Shown here: piece after piece, positions 11,186 to 22,451 of the stretch
Layout: the number at the start of each line of letters is the position of its first letter
Position numbering within the stretch: position 1 is the first letter of the stretch
NCBI GenBank assembly: GCA_038380435.1
Contig: JAWZYU010000020.1
Span: 42,564,307-42,628,306, forward strand
DNA from: Ryuthela nishihirai
Taxonomy: Eukaryota; Arthropoda; Arachnida; Araneae; Heptathelidae
DNA: 64,000 nt
Direction of reading: 5' to 3'
Notes under the pieces: model-generated
The model's database searches: none
The model's input: only the letters and a program-made list of their open reading frames with translations
Told to the model about the DNA's origin: nothing
Made by a program: the position numbers and the translations under genes

Positions 11186-11860
11186 TTGTCTTTACTACTG
11201 AAGTCTGACACAATGGAGAAGTACAGATGATGTAGATATTTTTTACTAGTGAAAGCTGACACATCACGGAGAAGTGCAGATGACGTAGCTATTTTTTACT
11301 ATTGAAATCTGACACATCACGGAGAAGTGCAGATGGTGTAGCTATTTTTTACTATTGAAATCTGACACATCACGGAGAAGAGCAGATAATGTAGCTATTT
11401 TTTACTATTGAAATCTGACACATCACGGAGAAGAGCAGATAATGTAGCTATTTTTTACTATTGAAATCTGACACATCACGGAGAAGTGCAGATGGTGTAG
11501 CTTTTTTTTACTATTGAAATCTGACACATCACGGAGAAGTGCAGATAATGCAGCTGTTTTTTACTATTGAAATCTGACACATCACGGAGAAGTGCAGATG
11601 GTGTAGCTATTTTTTTACTACTGAAATCTGACACATCACGGAGAAGTGCAGATGATGTAGCTATTTTTTACTACTGGAGTCTGACACATCACGGAGAAGT
11701 GCAGATGATGTAGCTGTCTTTCACTACTGGAATTTGACACATCACGGAGAAGTGCACATGATGTAGTTATCTTTTACTACTAGAGTTGGACACGTCATGG
11801 AGAAGTACAGATCATGTAGTTGTCTTTCTCTACTTAAGCTGCTGATGAGAGTGTTATCAA
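11186..11860. repeat. 53-bp minisatellite, about 12 units
   Basis: Units of about 53 bp share CTGACACATCACGGAGAAGT and AGCTATTTTTTACTA. The central units are nearly identical; the first and last are more diverged, as expected for homogenisation from the middle of an array. No open frame spans the array. Confidence 0.92.
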
Positions 11861-11864
11861 GCTG

Positions 11865-12320
11865 TTTAAATGAGGATACTATCTGACATAAAGAATGGAC
11901 CGGCAAGTCTCCTTCAAAGAGTTTCCTGTCCAATCATTGCTTATTACGCTTAAACAGGAGAGCCAATTAAAGCAAGATGCGACACCTGAAAAATATATGA
12001 ATCCTCACCTCGTCAGGGTGACCTCGTCAGGTACAGTAAGTGTTTTACATCGCAAATGTATCGGTATAAAAGAAATTATACATCATCGTAACAAAAGCAA
12101 TATTTTCAATTGGTCACTTCCATGAACTGTATATAATGATAGTAATTAACGTTCTAAACAGTACTTATTTCTTACATAAGGCGTTGAACTATTTGCCTTT
12201 GGGGATCTCTAGATTCTAGAGATTTGCATCTAGAGATTGCTCTTGCTAGAACTCATGTGGGTGTGGCATCTTTTCTATTGGTAGTTGCCTTCCTTCATCT
12301 TCAGATTTTTCTGCACCATT
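11865..12320. other. Unassigned sequence
   Basis: Contains one short open frame of 76 codons with no recognisable domain. A local palindrome of GATCTCTAGATTCTAGAGAT lies at about 12204. Nothing else was identified. Confidence 0.3.
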
Positions 12321-12328
12321 CTTTAGAG

Positions 12329-12795
<467 letters not shown>

Positions 12796-12887
12796 CTTTA
12801 GATTATAGTTGTATTATCAGGCGATGCAGATGATGAAGCTGTCTTTTATATTGTGTGAGAATGCGGTTTCGTCAAGCGATACAGATG

Positions 12888-12974
12888 GGTTGGGTTGTTT
12901 TACTTCTGAGCGGCACTTTTTTGCACACCATGGGCTAAATGGCCAGGTCATATGGACCCCGAAGGTTCAGAGAA
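12888..12974 (-). mobile_element. SINE-A, 87 bp, strongly 5'-truncated with TSD
   Basis: Only the tail and last 80 bp of SINE-A are present, flanked by perfect 11 bp repeats CGATACAGATG at 12877-12887 and 12975-12985. Truncation from the head side with an intact TSD is the signature of incomplete target-primed reverse transcription. Confidence 0.93.
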
Positions 12975-12985
12975 CGATACAGATG

Positions 12986-13945
12986 TATTTCGACAAAAAG
13001 CATCTTCAACTGATCTCATTTAATAATTGGATATATTAATTTTTTATTAAAAGGACAAATAAATTTTTTCTGTATCTATAAAGAAATAAAGTGGTGATGT
13101 GTATGTGGGGAGGGGGGGGGGCAGATTAGAATGCTGGAAATGGCGTATCAGAATAATCCCCTCCCCCTACGTTTTAGTGGTCTATAGAATTTTCTTGAAA
13201 ATTTCATGTAATATACATGTGTTTAATATTTTTTACCGTCGTTCCAGTTACCACTATTCCAAAAAGGGAGCATGGCTCCTTAGCCACACACACATAAATT
13301 GTATCCAACACTTCTGAGAGATGACTTAGAGCCAATTCCTGGAAACAAAATGGCGGCCACAATGAATCGAGATCCACCCAAGAACAAGTTAATGATTAAA
13401 GTGCTTAATATCAATTACAGTTGCCTTCTGCGTTAAGTCAATAGGCTTTAAGAATTTCAAAGGTATGGTATATATACATATACAATATAAATAAAATTAG
13501 GACAAGTCTGTTTGCCATAAACTCGCCTGCTTATTCTGCTATTAACGCTATTCTCTCTTTCGATGGATTAGTGTCATTCGAGCCGGATCTAAAAAACAAT
13601 AAAAAAGGGGAGTTTTACTGTAAAAACTGGAATTCTATTGCAGTATAATTTTTCCCTCAACTTTTCAGGTCTTAATTTTATTTATTTATTTATTAATTTC
13701 TTTTTTTGTTTTTGAAAAATACGTCGTATGTACGGAAGCTGAATGTTTTTTTTTTTGCCTCCATTAACCTTACCAGCATCCCCAAAGGGGGCAGGGGCCA
13801 AGACCTCTTTAACTCCCCCCTCCCCTAGAGCTGGCTTTGGCGTGAGTTGCAGATGGGGAGACCAATCAGTGTCGAAACTAGTCGTTCCCTCGTCAGAAAA
13901 ATTCTGAATTACGCCCACCCCCTCCACACACAGGCAATCGTCATG
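12986..13945. other. Unassigned; poly-G and hAT-like end motifs
   Basis: Includes a long G run near 13107 and a CCGGATCTAAAAAA motif at about 13581, like the termini of the MITE at 42373-42830, but no matching second end. No gene recognised. Confidence 0.3.
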
Positions 13946-14927
13946 TATATGTCACCGGCAAAGTTTGAAATCCGGCATTCTATAGAATGCCTAGGCATTG
14001 TATAATGCCTAAAACTAGCCGGCAATGTATGAAACGATTCATATTTCACACATTTCCTAGGCATTCTATAGAATGCCAAAAGGCAAATCGGCAAAGTATA
14101 AAATACTCCCGGCAGTGACGTTTAATGTCGCAATGCGAGTCACGTGACTCTCGACGCTCGCCTCAAACAGAGAGCCAGAGCACTCAGTCCAATTCGAATT
14201 GACCAGTAAATGTTCCCCTGGGTCCCCTATAAGCTCACCCTGATTGCCAGATCTGCCAGTCCCTAGTTTCGGTAAAAAAGAGCGCCGTAGTTGGTCACTT
14301 TGGACACCAAAAAGACACCCTTCCATTCGGAAAAGCGCCCCCTAGCGTTGTAAGAATGTAAAAGAGGGTTGCCTCAATAGGGATCCCAAAGTTTGGGAAC
14401 CCTAGCTTCAATAGAAAGAGAGTTAAGGTCAAAAAACAAATTAAAAAAGTCATCAAAAAACGACATATCACAAGCATCTCGGAACTCCACTGAAATAGAT
14501 TTGACAAGTAGTAAAGTGAAATACGAGTATCCTAACTCGAATTGTAAACTTCGAATATTCAACACTTTACTGATTCGTTCTCACTTGGCTTTACCTCATT
14601 TGGGGCGTTTTTTATAATGCGAACGACAGATTTATTACAGGTTAAGATGTTAATATTTCTGGCGGTAGTTCAGCAATGGTATTTTTCTCTTTTTGTAGAA
14701 AAATCCCGTATTTTATATTTTGTACTTACATTTTCACATGCATCTTTTCAATAAAAGCCTTTTTCATACTTTGCCGAAATAGTATTTGCCATTCTATATA
14801 ATGCCTAGGTATTCTATACAATGCCTAGGGAAAGTATGTAATAATTCTCATATTACATACATTGCCTAAAAACGCCGGGTATTCTATAGAATGCCGGCTT
14901 TTCATGCATTGCCGGTAACATATATAT
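13946..14927. mobile_element. Element with palindrome-rich terminal inverted repeats, about 980 bp
   Basis: Ends are inverted: TATATGTCACCGGCAAAG at the left, and TATATGTTACCGGCAATG on the minus strand at the right. Each subterminal 150 bp carries several copies of GGCATTCTATAGAATGCC and CCTAGGCATTGTATAATGCC, themselves palindromes. The interior (about 14115-14760) is unrelated and non-coding. It is probably a non-autonomous DNA transposon of unassigned superfamily. TSD unresolved because the flanks are TATA-rich. Confidence 0.7.
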
Positions 14928-14929
14928 TA

Positions 14930-15486
14930 AATAAAAAAATTGTGCAAATGGTGTGCATATATAATCACAAAAGTAACATAACCGAGATGTATATAATATA
15001 CTCTCAAGAAAACAACTTATCCATAGAATGAAAAATCACAAACATTATTTACATACAATAATAATAAAAACATTTCAACTATGCAGTGTCAAAAATTACT
15101 TATATATTGGCTTTATTGTAACCCCCCTTGAAATGGAATGGTTAATAATAATGTATTTCAGAACAATGGCATAAACAAAAATATAAAAAAAAATAGTAGG
15201 TTTTCAAATTTCTACATAAAAATAACGCTATTTATCTCTATGAATGAAACATAGAATCCCAAAACGAAACTGGAAAAAATAAAGGGAGAGCTATGATTAT
15301 ATAAAAATATAGATATATATTATATAAAATAACTCAATAGAGGAGGAAAAAAAGTAAAAGGGATTGGGGGGGGGGGCAAGACAAGGGATTTTTATTTCAA
15401 TATAACATTTCAGCCTCCACTTTAGAGGTTTTTAAAACATTTCCTGAAAAATGCATTAAATATACATAAGTTTGATATGTTTATCA
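14930..15486. other. AT-rich stretch upstream of the LINE
   Basis: A long AT-rich tract with a G run near 15366. The 5' end of the LINE cannot be placed precisely and may extend a little into this interval. Confidence 0.35.
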
Positions 15487-18400
15487 GCTGGTGGATAATC
15501 CTCAGCGGAGGTCATCGCAGGCACCTGAACTCTTTGCTTCTACTGATATCGTCAAATTCTACATTAGGGGAAGTCTTCCAGTGTGGATGGCTTCAGCCTT
15601 TAGTGGTGGGGAACAGGTCTTTGCCCCATGTCTGCGATTAGGGGGCTGTTTGATATTGTCGGCATTCCCTCTCTCAATAAGCATAGTTTCTTTAAACGTC
15701 CCACTAACCATTTTCTCTCCATGGGTAGTTGGAATGTGAGGACTCTGCACAGAGCTTTTTCTCTTGATGTCCTCACACAAGAATTCCACAGTTATAATTT
15801 AGATATTCTCGGCTTGCGGGAGACCAGATGGACAGATAAAGGTCAGATTCTTAAAAATAATCTTAAATTTCTCTTTTCAGGGAGGGACGACAATAAGCAT
15901 CACCAAGGCGTGGGTCTGCTTCTCAGCAGACACGCTAGTGATGCACTTCTAGGATATGAGTGCATTAATGAAAGGTTTCTTACAGCAAAATTTCAGACAA
16001 GCATTAAAGACTTGAATGTTATCTGCTGTTATGCCCCCACTGAGGATGAGGATGAGAAGGATAGGTTTTACAGACAACTTCAGGATATTTTGAATTCTGT
16101 CAAGAAAGGAGATATTACCCTTGTTCTAGGTGACTTCAATGCCAAAGTTGGTACTGACTCTGACTTTTGGGGAGGAGTGATAGGCCCTTTTGGTAGTGGT
16201 AGCTGCAATGGCAATGGGCAATGTCTCCTACAGATAAGGAAACTCAATGGTTTCAGAATAACTTACACTTATTACAAACAGTGCGACATACATAAGTACA
16301 CATGGGTTTCACCTGATGGGCAGCATAAGAATATGATTGATTATATATTAATTAATAGCAAATGGGCTAGTTCTGTTAGGAATACCAGGTCATATAGGGG
16401 AGCTGAAATTGGATCTGACCATTACCTTGTTAAAAGTGTCTTGCAACTTAAACTTAAAAAGTGTTGTGCTAGGGTTAAAAATTTTACCTTCAATTCCAAA
16501 GCTCTGAAAGACCCAGTTATAGCTAAAGCTTACCATGATAGGTTACTTAGTCATTATGACAGTCATGGTTTGCTTACTACTGAAGTTGAGGAAGAATGGG
16601 ATCATTTTAAACAGGCTTTTTTGGTCACTAACAGTACTATTTTAGGGAAAAAGGAGCAGAGGATGCAGAATTATTTTAGTGATAAGGCACTTGAGCTTAT
16701 TTCAGAAAGAAAGAACTGCAAGAATGTCCTTAATCAATACCTTACTAGTCCTAATAGAAAGCATTACAGAGAGCTTAATAAACGTGTAAAGGATCAGTAG
16801 CTGCTGATAAGAATCTTTGGCTTGATGGCTTGGCTGACAAAGCCGAGGAAGCAGTTAGACAGCACAACAGCAGAGAGCTGTACCAGATAGTTAATGTTTT
16901 GTGTGGTAGAAAACGGACAGCTATACAGGGATTGAAGGATAAACAAGGTAAGGTTATAGAAGGTGAGGATTCTGTCATGGCTAGGTGGGCTGAGCATTTC
17001 AGTGATGTTCTAAACAATGTGGTTAGTTCTACTCCCATTGTTTTCAATGACGATAGATGCATTGGTGACTTTAATGTTGGCCCTATAACACAATCTGAAG
17101 TTATTTTGGCTATTTCTAAGCTTAAACTTCATAAATCCCCAGGTGTAGATGAAATTACTATGGAAATGCTTAGAGCTGGGAATTTTTCTGTTACCACTTG
17201 GATGACTGAAATTTTGAATATCTTTTATGATAAAGTCATGGTTCCTAAAGATTTTACCAGAGCTATTATTATCCCTATTTTCAAAAAAAGGTGATCGCAT
17301 TTCTTGTGATAACTATAGGGGTATCAGCCTACTCTCTATTCCAGGGAAAGTTCTTTGCATGATTGTGCTTAATAAAATTAAGAATCTGGTTGACAATCAA
17401 TTGCGTGATGAGCAATATGGATTCAGAAGTGGTAGGGGATGTGCAGATCAAATATTTTCACTTAGGAAGATTCTTGAGAAATATTTAGAGTTTCAGAAAT
17501 CTTTGGTTCAGCTTTGTTGATTTCAAAATGGCTTTTGACTCTGTTGATCGTCATAATTTGTGGTTGATTGTGAGATCATATGGTATACCAGACAAGTTAG
17601 TTAGCATAATGAAAGCTCTCTATAATAACACTGTCTAGTGTGAGTGTTGGTAAGGCTTGTAGCAATTGGTTTAGCATTACTTCTGGTGTTCGACAAGGGT
17701 GCATTTTGTCTCCTTTTCTCTTTAGCTTGATTATTGATTATGTTATGCGAAATTCATTTCAAGGGAAAGATTTTGGCCTTAAATGGCCTGGAGATACGAA
17801 AATTTCTGATTTAGATTATGCTGATTATGCTGATTTAGCCCTTTTGGCAAATGATGTTGATGAGATGAACTCTTTCATTCGAGTTGGTGGATGATGGTGG
17901 ATGATGAAACTGGTAGTAGAGTAGGTTTGGTTATAAACAGAGAGAAAACTAAAGTGATGAAAATTGGTCAGGCAGGCTGTGATTCAGTTAATCTGAATGG
18001 TTGCAGTCTTGAGCAGGTGTCACAGTTTAATTATCTTGGGAGCTATGTAACAGATAATGGTGATGTGCGGCATGAGATTAACAGATGAATAGAGATTGCT
18101 GCCGGGACTTTTAAGAATCTAGGGAGAGTGTGGAGAAATAGGCGTATACACCTAAAGACTAAAATTGGACCGTATAATAGTTTGGTTCTTTCTAGGGTTA
18201 GTTATGGTAGTGAAGCTTGGACATTTTGTAAACAACATAACAGGAAACTAGATGCTTACGCAGTATCCTGGGCATTAGGTGGTTCAACTTTGTAACTAAT
18301 GATGAGGTAAGGCAAAGGAGTCAGCAACCTCCTTTAAGCAGCATATTGTGCAGAGAGAGACTCCGTTTGTTTGGCCATGTTGCCCGTATGGATAATTATG

Positions 18401-18621
18401 GATTGACGAATAGGGTTATGAAGAGTGTGCCTAAAGGCTTCACAAAGAGGGGGAGACCTAGGATGCGATGGGCAGACAATGTCAAACAGGACCTTTTTAG
18501 AATTGGTGTGCAGTGGCCAGATGCAGCAGATGTAGCTCAGGGCAGACTTGCTTGAAGAACTAAATTTCACGGTCTGGTTGGATCTCCGTAGCCCATGGCT
18601 GCTTGATGATGATGATGATGA
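15487..18621 (+). mobile_element. RTE-type non-LTR retrotransposon, near full length, decayed
   Basis: About 3.1 kb with the order APE-type endonuclease, reverse transcriptase, short C-terminal region, then a (GAT)n 3' tail at 18603-18621. The absence of a poly-A tail, a single coding region, and the C-terminal FGHVARM-type motif fit the RTE clade. The 5' boundary is approximate and no TSD was found. A 40 bp 3' fragment of the same family lies at 56502-56541. Confidence 0.85.
15628..18555 (+). pseudogene. RTE endonuclease/reverse transcriptase, frameshifted
   Basis: The first 390 codons (to 16800) are the apurinic endonuclease: SWNVRTL, the catalytic-Glu block GLRETRW, YAPTEDED, LGDFNAKVG and GSDHYLV. 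A frameshift follows near 16797. Reverse transcriptase blocks then appear in changing frames: SPGVDEITMEML, NYRGISLL, EQYGFRSGRGCADQ, DFKMAFDSVDRH (17520-17557), SGVRQGCILSPFLFS. The catalytic box expected as YADD reads DYADYADLALL at about 17813-17845, so a second Asp is separated by an inserted repeat. At least five frame changes make it non-functional. The C-terminal GHVARMDN and GRPRMRWADN blocks lie at 18370-18480. Confidence 0.88.
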
Positions 18622-18923
18622 CTAGCATTCTCAAAGGGGGTAAGGGCATGCCCCCTCCCTAGATCCGGCCTTGATAGAATCTAAGAAATATATGCAATAA
18701 ATTATAATAAAGATAACTGGCAATGAAGTTTTAAATATGAACAAAAATGAAATTAATAAAGTTGAAATTAATCTGTGCGCCTCTTTCAATTTTGCGCCCA
18801 GGGCTGCTAAGTGATTAAACCCTTGATCTGGAACTGAAGGGTACTCTAAGATTGCGCCATGAAGCTTCCAGAATTATCATCGATCAATGTCCTACAATAA
18901 TCTGTCAATCAAGCAATCAAATC
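18622..18923. other. Unassigned; possible hAT-MITE end
   Basis: CCCTCCCTAGATCCGGCCTT at about 18652 resembles the right terminus of the MITE at 42373-42830. No partner end was found. The rest is unassigned. Confidence 0.3.
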
Positions 18924-19288
18924 AGTTGGGCAACTTCTGAGTGGCACTTTTTTCGCACACAATGGGCTAAACGGACATGTTACTCAGAGAAGGTTGGGGG
19001 GAGAGGACCCACTGTACAGCTGTTGGGCGACAGATGGTAGCCTCTCGTCATAGCCATCCAGCATGTTCTTTGACGTACAAAGGGTATATCTCTCCCGCAC
19101 ACGGAATCACGACTTAACTTCCTATCTGACAGAGGGCATTCTTTCCAAGGCCATCGGTGTCCCTACTGATTAAGGGCAGTGCGGGGAGTTTTCTGGAGAT
19201 AAACCTCAATACTGGCAGAGGCAGGACTCTAATCTGAGAGCTGCAGATTAGAGTCTGGCGCACTACCGACTGAGCCACCACTCCGCCC
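18924..19288 (-). mobile_element. SINE-A, diverged, near full length
   Basis: Blocks from the tail side (CTTCTGAGTGGCACTTTTTT) to the tRNA-like head (GACTGAGCCACC) are present, with several small deletions; the ACCCCGAAGG block is missing. The head sequence CTGGCGCACTACCGACTGAG is still recognisable. Confidence 0.75.
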
Positions 19289-19336
19289 CCATATAAATCG
19301 GACAATGACCTATCTATTAATTGACGATCAACCTAT

Positions 19337-19635
19337 GATTCATGACTGTCCCGCCCAATCCAAACTGAGTGAAGAGCTACTAGGGAAAAATATTCTTAAA
19401 AAGCTGTAGGATAAATTCTCTAGTTAAAAACGAAAAATAATCTCTAATGAGTAAGGAATTGTAAATGGAAAAGAAACAACATTGTTTTAAGGATTCAAGG
19501 AAATAGGTTAATTAAAAAACCAAAATAAAACATTTTTAATGAGTATTATGAATTGGCGAAATCATTTAGTCATGCACCTATAATATTTTGTCGAAAAATT
19601 GGAAGGATCCAATATATTGATTACTAGCTGAACGA
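19337..19635 (+). repeat. Dispersed repeat family E, unexpanded copy
   Basis: Matches both flanks of the satellite locus at 29150-30570: CCAATCCAAACTGAGTGAAG aligns with 29190, and AATGAGTATTATGAATTGGC and CATTTAGTCATGCACCTA align with 30472-30515. It holds only one or two of the GAGCTACTAGGGAAAAATAT units that are repeated about 36 times in the other copy. Confidence 0.75.
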
Positions 19636-20316
19636 CACTCGGCGACTAACGGGTCTAACTTTTAATCTGTATGTTCTGTTTTTTACTGCACTAAAAGTCA
19701 GTTTTGTGACTTCTCCCCTCAAATTATACCGACATTTAAGCACAGATTCAACATTAAGAAATGCTCGTAGTTGCTCAGGCATTTATAACGTCAGTGAGAA
19801 CTCTCATAACTCGTGACTTCGTCACAAACTATCGAGATTTTTATTTTGACAACTTCTATTACTCTGTGGTTGCCAACGTACTTGACCGAACAGTCCCAAA
19901 TTTCGTACGCGGGTTCCTCTTGTGCCACGCCGTGTTGGGTTAAAAAATCAGATTCCTAGCTGCAATGCGACGCATTAAAATAATATTGTCTTGGAAATGT
20001 GGAGAATCTGGCAACGGCAGCAGATTTAATGTTCACAGTTAGGGAGCAGTAAATGGCAACAATAAGTTTCACAGCGAATACCGTTTCCCGTAGGAATAGC
20101 ATGATAAACATTTTGGCTTCTAGCAAATTCCCCGTTTGGAATTTCGACTCGCAAATAGTTCTGCTTCTATCAAGTTCCCCTTTTGGAATTTCGACTCGAA
20201 ATTCGACACTGCCACTGAAACGACAACCGGAAAAACTCTGAAATTTTGACACTACCACGATTTCCTAATGAATTATGGCTGGCACAGGCAGATATCTTTA
20301 ATTATTATATACTAGC
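19627..20316 (+). repeat. Interspersed repeat family C, copy 1
   Basis: Begins ACTAGCTGAACGACACTCGG and ends TTATTATATA. Shared blocks with the next two copies include TTTTAATCTGTATGTTCTGT, GTGACTTCGTCACAAACTAT, and TAGGGAGCAGTAAATGGCAA. It has a private tandem duplication around GGAATTTCGACTCG at about 20125-20215. Non-coding; superfamily not assigned. Confidence 0.75.
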
Positions 20317-20970
20317 TGAACCGCACCCGCCGCTGCTCGAGTGTCATTTTTAATCTGTATATTCTTATTTTTACAGCACTAAAGGTAAATTTTTAAGTAC
20401 TATCTCCCCCTCTCCCGACAATTTAGTACAGATTCATCACGAAGAAAATTTTCTGGTGTTTGCTTCGGTCATTGCTAATGTCAGCGAGCTCTGTCGTAAC
20501 CCCGCCCTGCCCACGGTCAGTAGGGAACACCGATGGGCTTGAAAAGGCCGCCGTCCGTCGGATGGGACGTTAAGCCGTGGCCCCGTGTGCGGGAGAGACA
20601 TACCCTGTGCACGTTAAAGAACACACTGGGTGACCTTGACGGGAGGCTACCATCTATCTCCCAACAGCTGTTCCAGTGGGTCCTCTCCCCCAACCTTCTC
20701 TGAGCCTTCGGGGTCCTTGTGGCCTGGTCATTTAGTCCATGGTGTGCAAAAAAGTGGCGCTCAGAGGTAAAACAATCCAATCCAATCTATCGTAACCCGT
20801 GACTTAGTTTCTACCTAAACTTTCTAGATTTTTATTTCCGTTACGACAGATTTTGTTACCCTATGGCTCCCGTGATACTTATCGGCATGGTCCAAATTTC
20901 CTGCACACCCCTGTGCCCCAGCGATTGGTTTAAAAATCAAGTTCCCATTTGCCGCATGGCTTTGTTTATA
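20317..20970 (+). repeat. Interspersed repeat family C, copy 2, interrupted by SINE-A
   Basis: Starts ACTAGCTGAACCGCACCCGC directly at the end of copy 1, giving a head-to-tail pair. It is split by the SINE-A at 20502-20786, and stops near GTTCCCATTTGCCGCATGGC, without the 3' third seen in copies 1 and 3. Confidence 0.72.
20502..20786 (+). mobile_element. SINE-A, 5'-truncated, CAATCC-tail subfamily
   Basis: The tRNA-like head is absent; it starts at CGCCCTGCCCACGG. TSD CTGTCGTAACCC (20490-20501) and CTATCGTAACCC (20787-20798), 11 of 12. Tail AACAATCCAATCCAAT. It lies inside repeat C copy 2 and is therefore younger than it. Confidence 0.9.
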
Positions 20971-20984
20971 CACAAATTGTCACA

Positions 20985-22451
20985 GTCCGGGCCTTACTTT
21001 TAATCTTCATATTCTGTTCTTTATTGCACTAAAGGTTAGTTTTGTTAATCTCTCTGTCGTGACGCCGGTGGTAAAGGGTAGAACGACGCTTGTTTTTATT
21101 TCGTTACGTGGAATTAGATATTCTGCTTGACCTGCGTCGAATGTGGTGTTGGACCAGATGACGAACGATTTACCCACTCTATAGTAGAGGACGATCAATT
21201 AGTCCCTTGATTACCTTCACTCTCATTTCGGTGAAATAATAGGTTCGCGGATTGTTACACCCGTACCGACCTATGCCTCAGACTTGCAGCGCCAAGTGAT
21301 GTACAGAAATATGTCGAACAATTTTTATTCATACTGTATACAATCACGTGTTGGGGATGTGCCCGACCCATAGGCCTTTGCTGCTTTGCTGCTGCAAACA
21401 ATTATGCAATGAGATGGAGAACCACGTTTTTCAGATTCTCGCTTACCTTTGCATACAACGTGGTTTACTAAGAACTCACTTCAGTTCCACAGAACTGTGT
21501 TAGAATCACCAATAATCTTGATTCTCACATTGAATCGAACCCTCTCCTTACGGGGGTTTTTCTTTGAGTAAGAGCGGCGTCCCTTGACGCGAGTTCAAAC
21601 GTTCTTTCCTTTGACAGCGATGCTCAAGACTGTTGTTTACTCTCGCTGCCGTAGTCTCCAGCTGCCCAACTCGCACTCCAGGTTAGTTGTAAATGGCCAC
21701 AAAAGGACTTTTCGAACTCGGCACATGCAGCCAGCCAGCTCAGACCTAAAAACAACATCTATGCGTCACATCCCCATAATAGCACTTCCAAAAACACACT
21801 TCATACATAAAAATATTTACAACAATAAAAATACAATAAAAATACAATAATAAATAAAAATAAATAAATTAGAGGGACATGACATTCCCCCTCCCCCGAC
21901 ATTTTAGCACAGTTTCAAACCGAAGAATTTCTTGGTATTGCAAAAGCAATTGCCGTCTCAGCGAGCGCTCTCATAGCCCGTGACTTCGTCGCAAATTATC
22001 GAGATTTTTATTTCGACAGATTTTGGCATTCTGTAATTCCCGCCGTACTTGACCGAAATATCCCGAATTTCGTAGCTGGGTTCCCCTTGTCTGACCCCAT
22101 GGTGGGTTAGAAAATTAGATCCCTTGCTGCAGTGCTACTCCTTAATAATGCCTTTGGAAATGAAAGGATCTGGCAACGGCAAGAGATTTAAAATGTTATT
22201 TAACTCTGTTCGCAGTTAGGGAGCAGTAAATGGCAACAATAAATTTGGTAGCGATTATCGTTTCCCGTAGGAATAGCATGGTAAATATTTGTTCTTCTAA
22301 CAAGTCTCCCTTTTGGACTTTCGATTTGAAATTTGGCACTGCAATTCCGACCACAACCAGAAATATTCTTTGAAAATTTGGAGCGTGTACGTTGATTTCC
22401 CGATGAGTTATGGCTGCCACAGACAGACAGACATCTTCTTTTATTATATAG
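20985..22451 (+). repeat. Interspersed repeat family C, copy 3, split by LTR-like insert
   Basis: The first 65 bp (CTTACTTTTAATCTTCATAT onwards) and the part after 21885 (CCCCCTCCCCCGACATTTTA to ATTATATAGATT) align with copy 1. The 830 bp between are absent from copies 1 and 2. It ends with GACAGACAGACATC and TTTTATTATATA. Confidence 0.7.
21055..21884. mobile_element. Possible solo LTR
   Basis: An 830 bp insert in repeat C copy 3 begins TGTCGTGACGCCGG and ends GGGACATGACA, so it has the TG..CA ends and short inverted termini of a retroviral-type LTR. The start resembles Gypsy-type LTRs as I remember them. No matching 4-6 bp TSD was seen and no internal coding region exists here, so the call is tentative. 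Confidence 0.35.
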
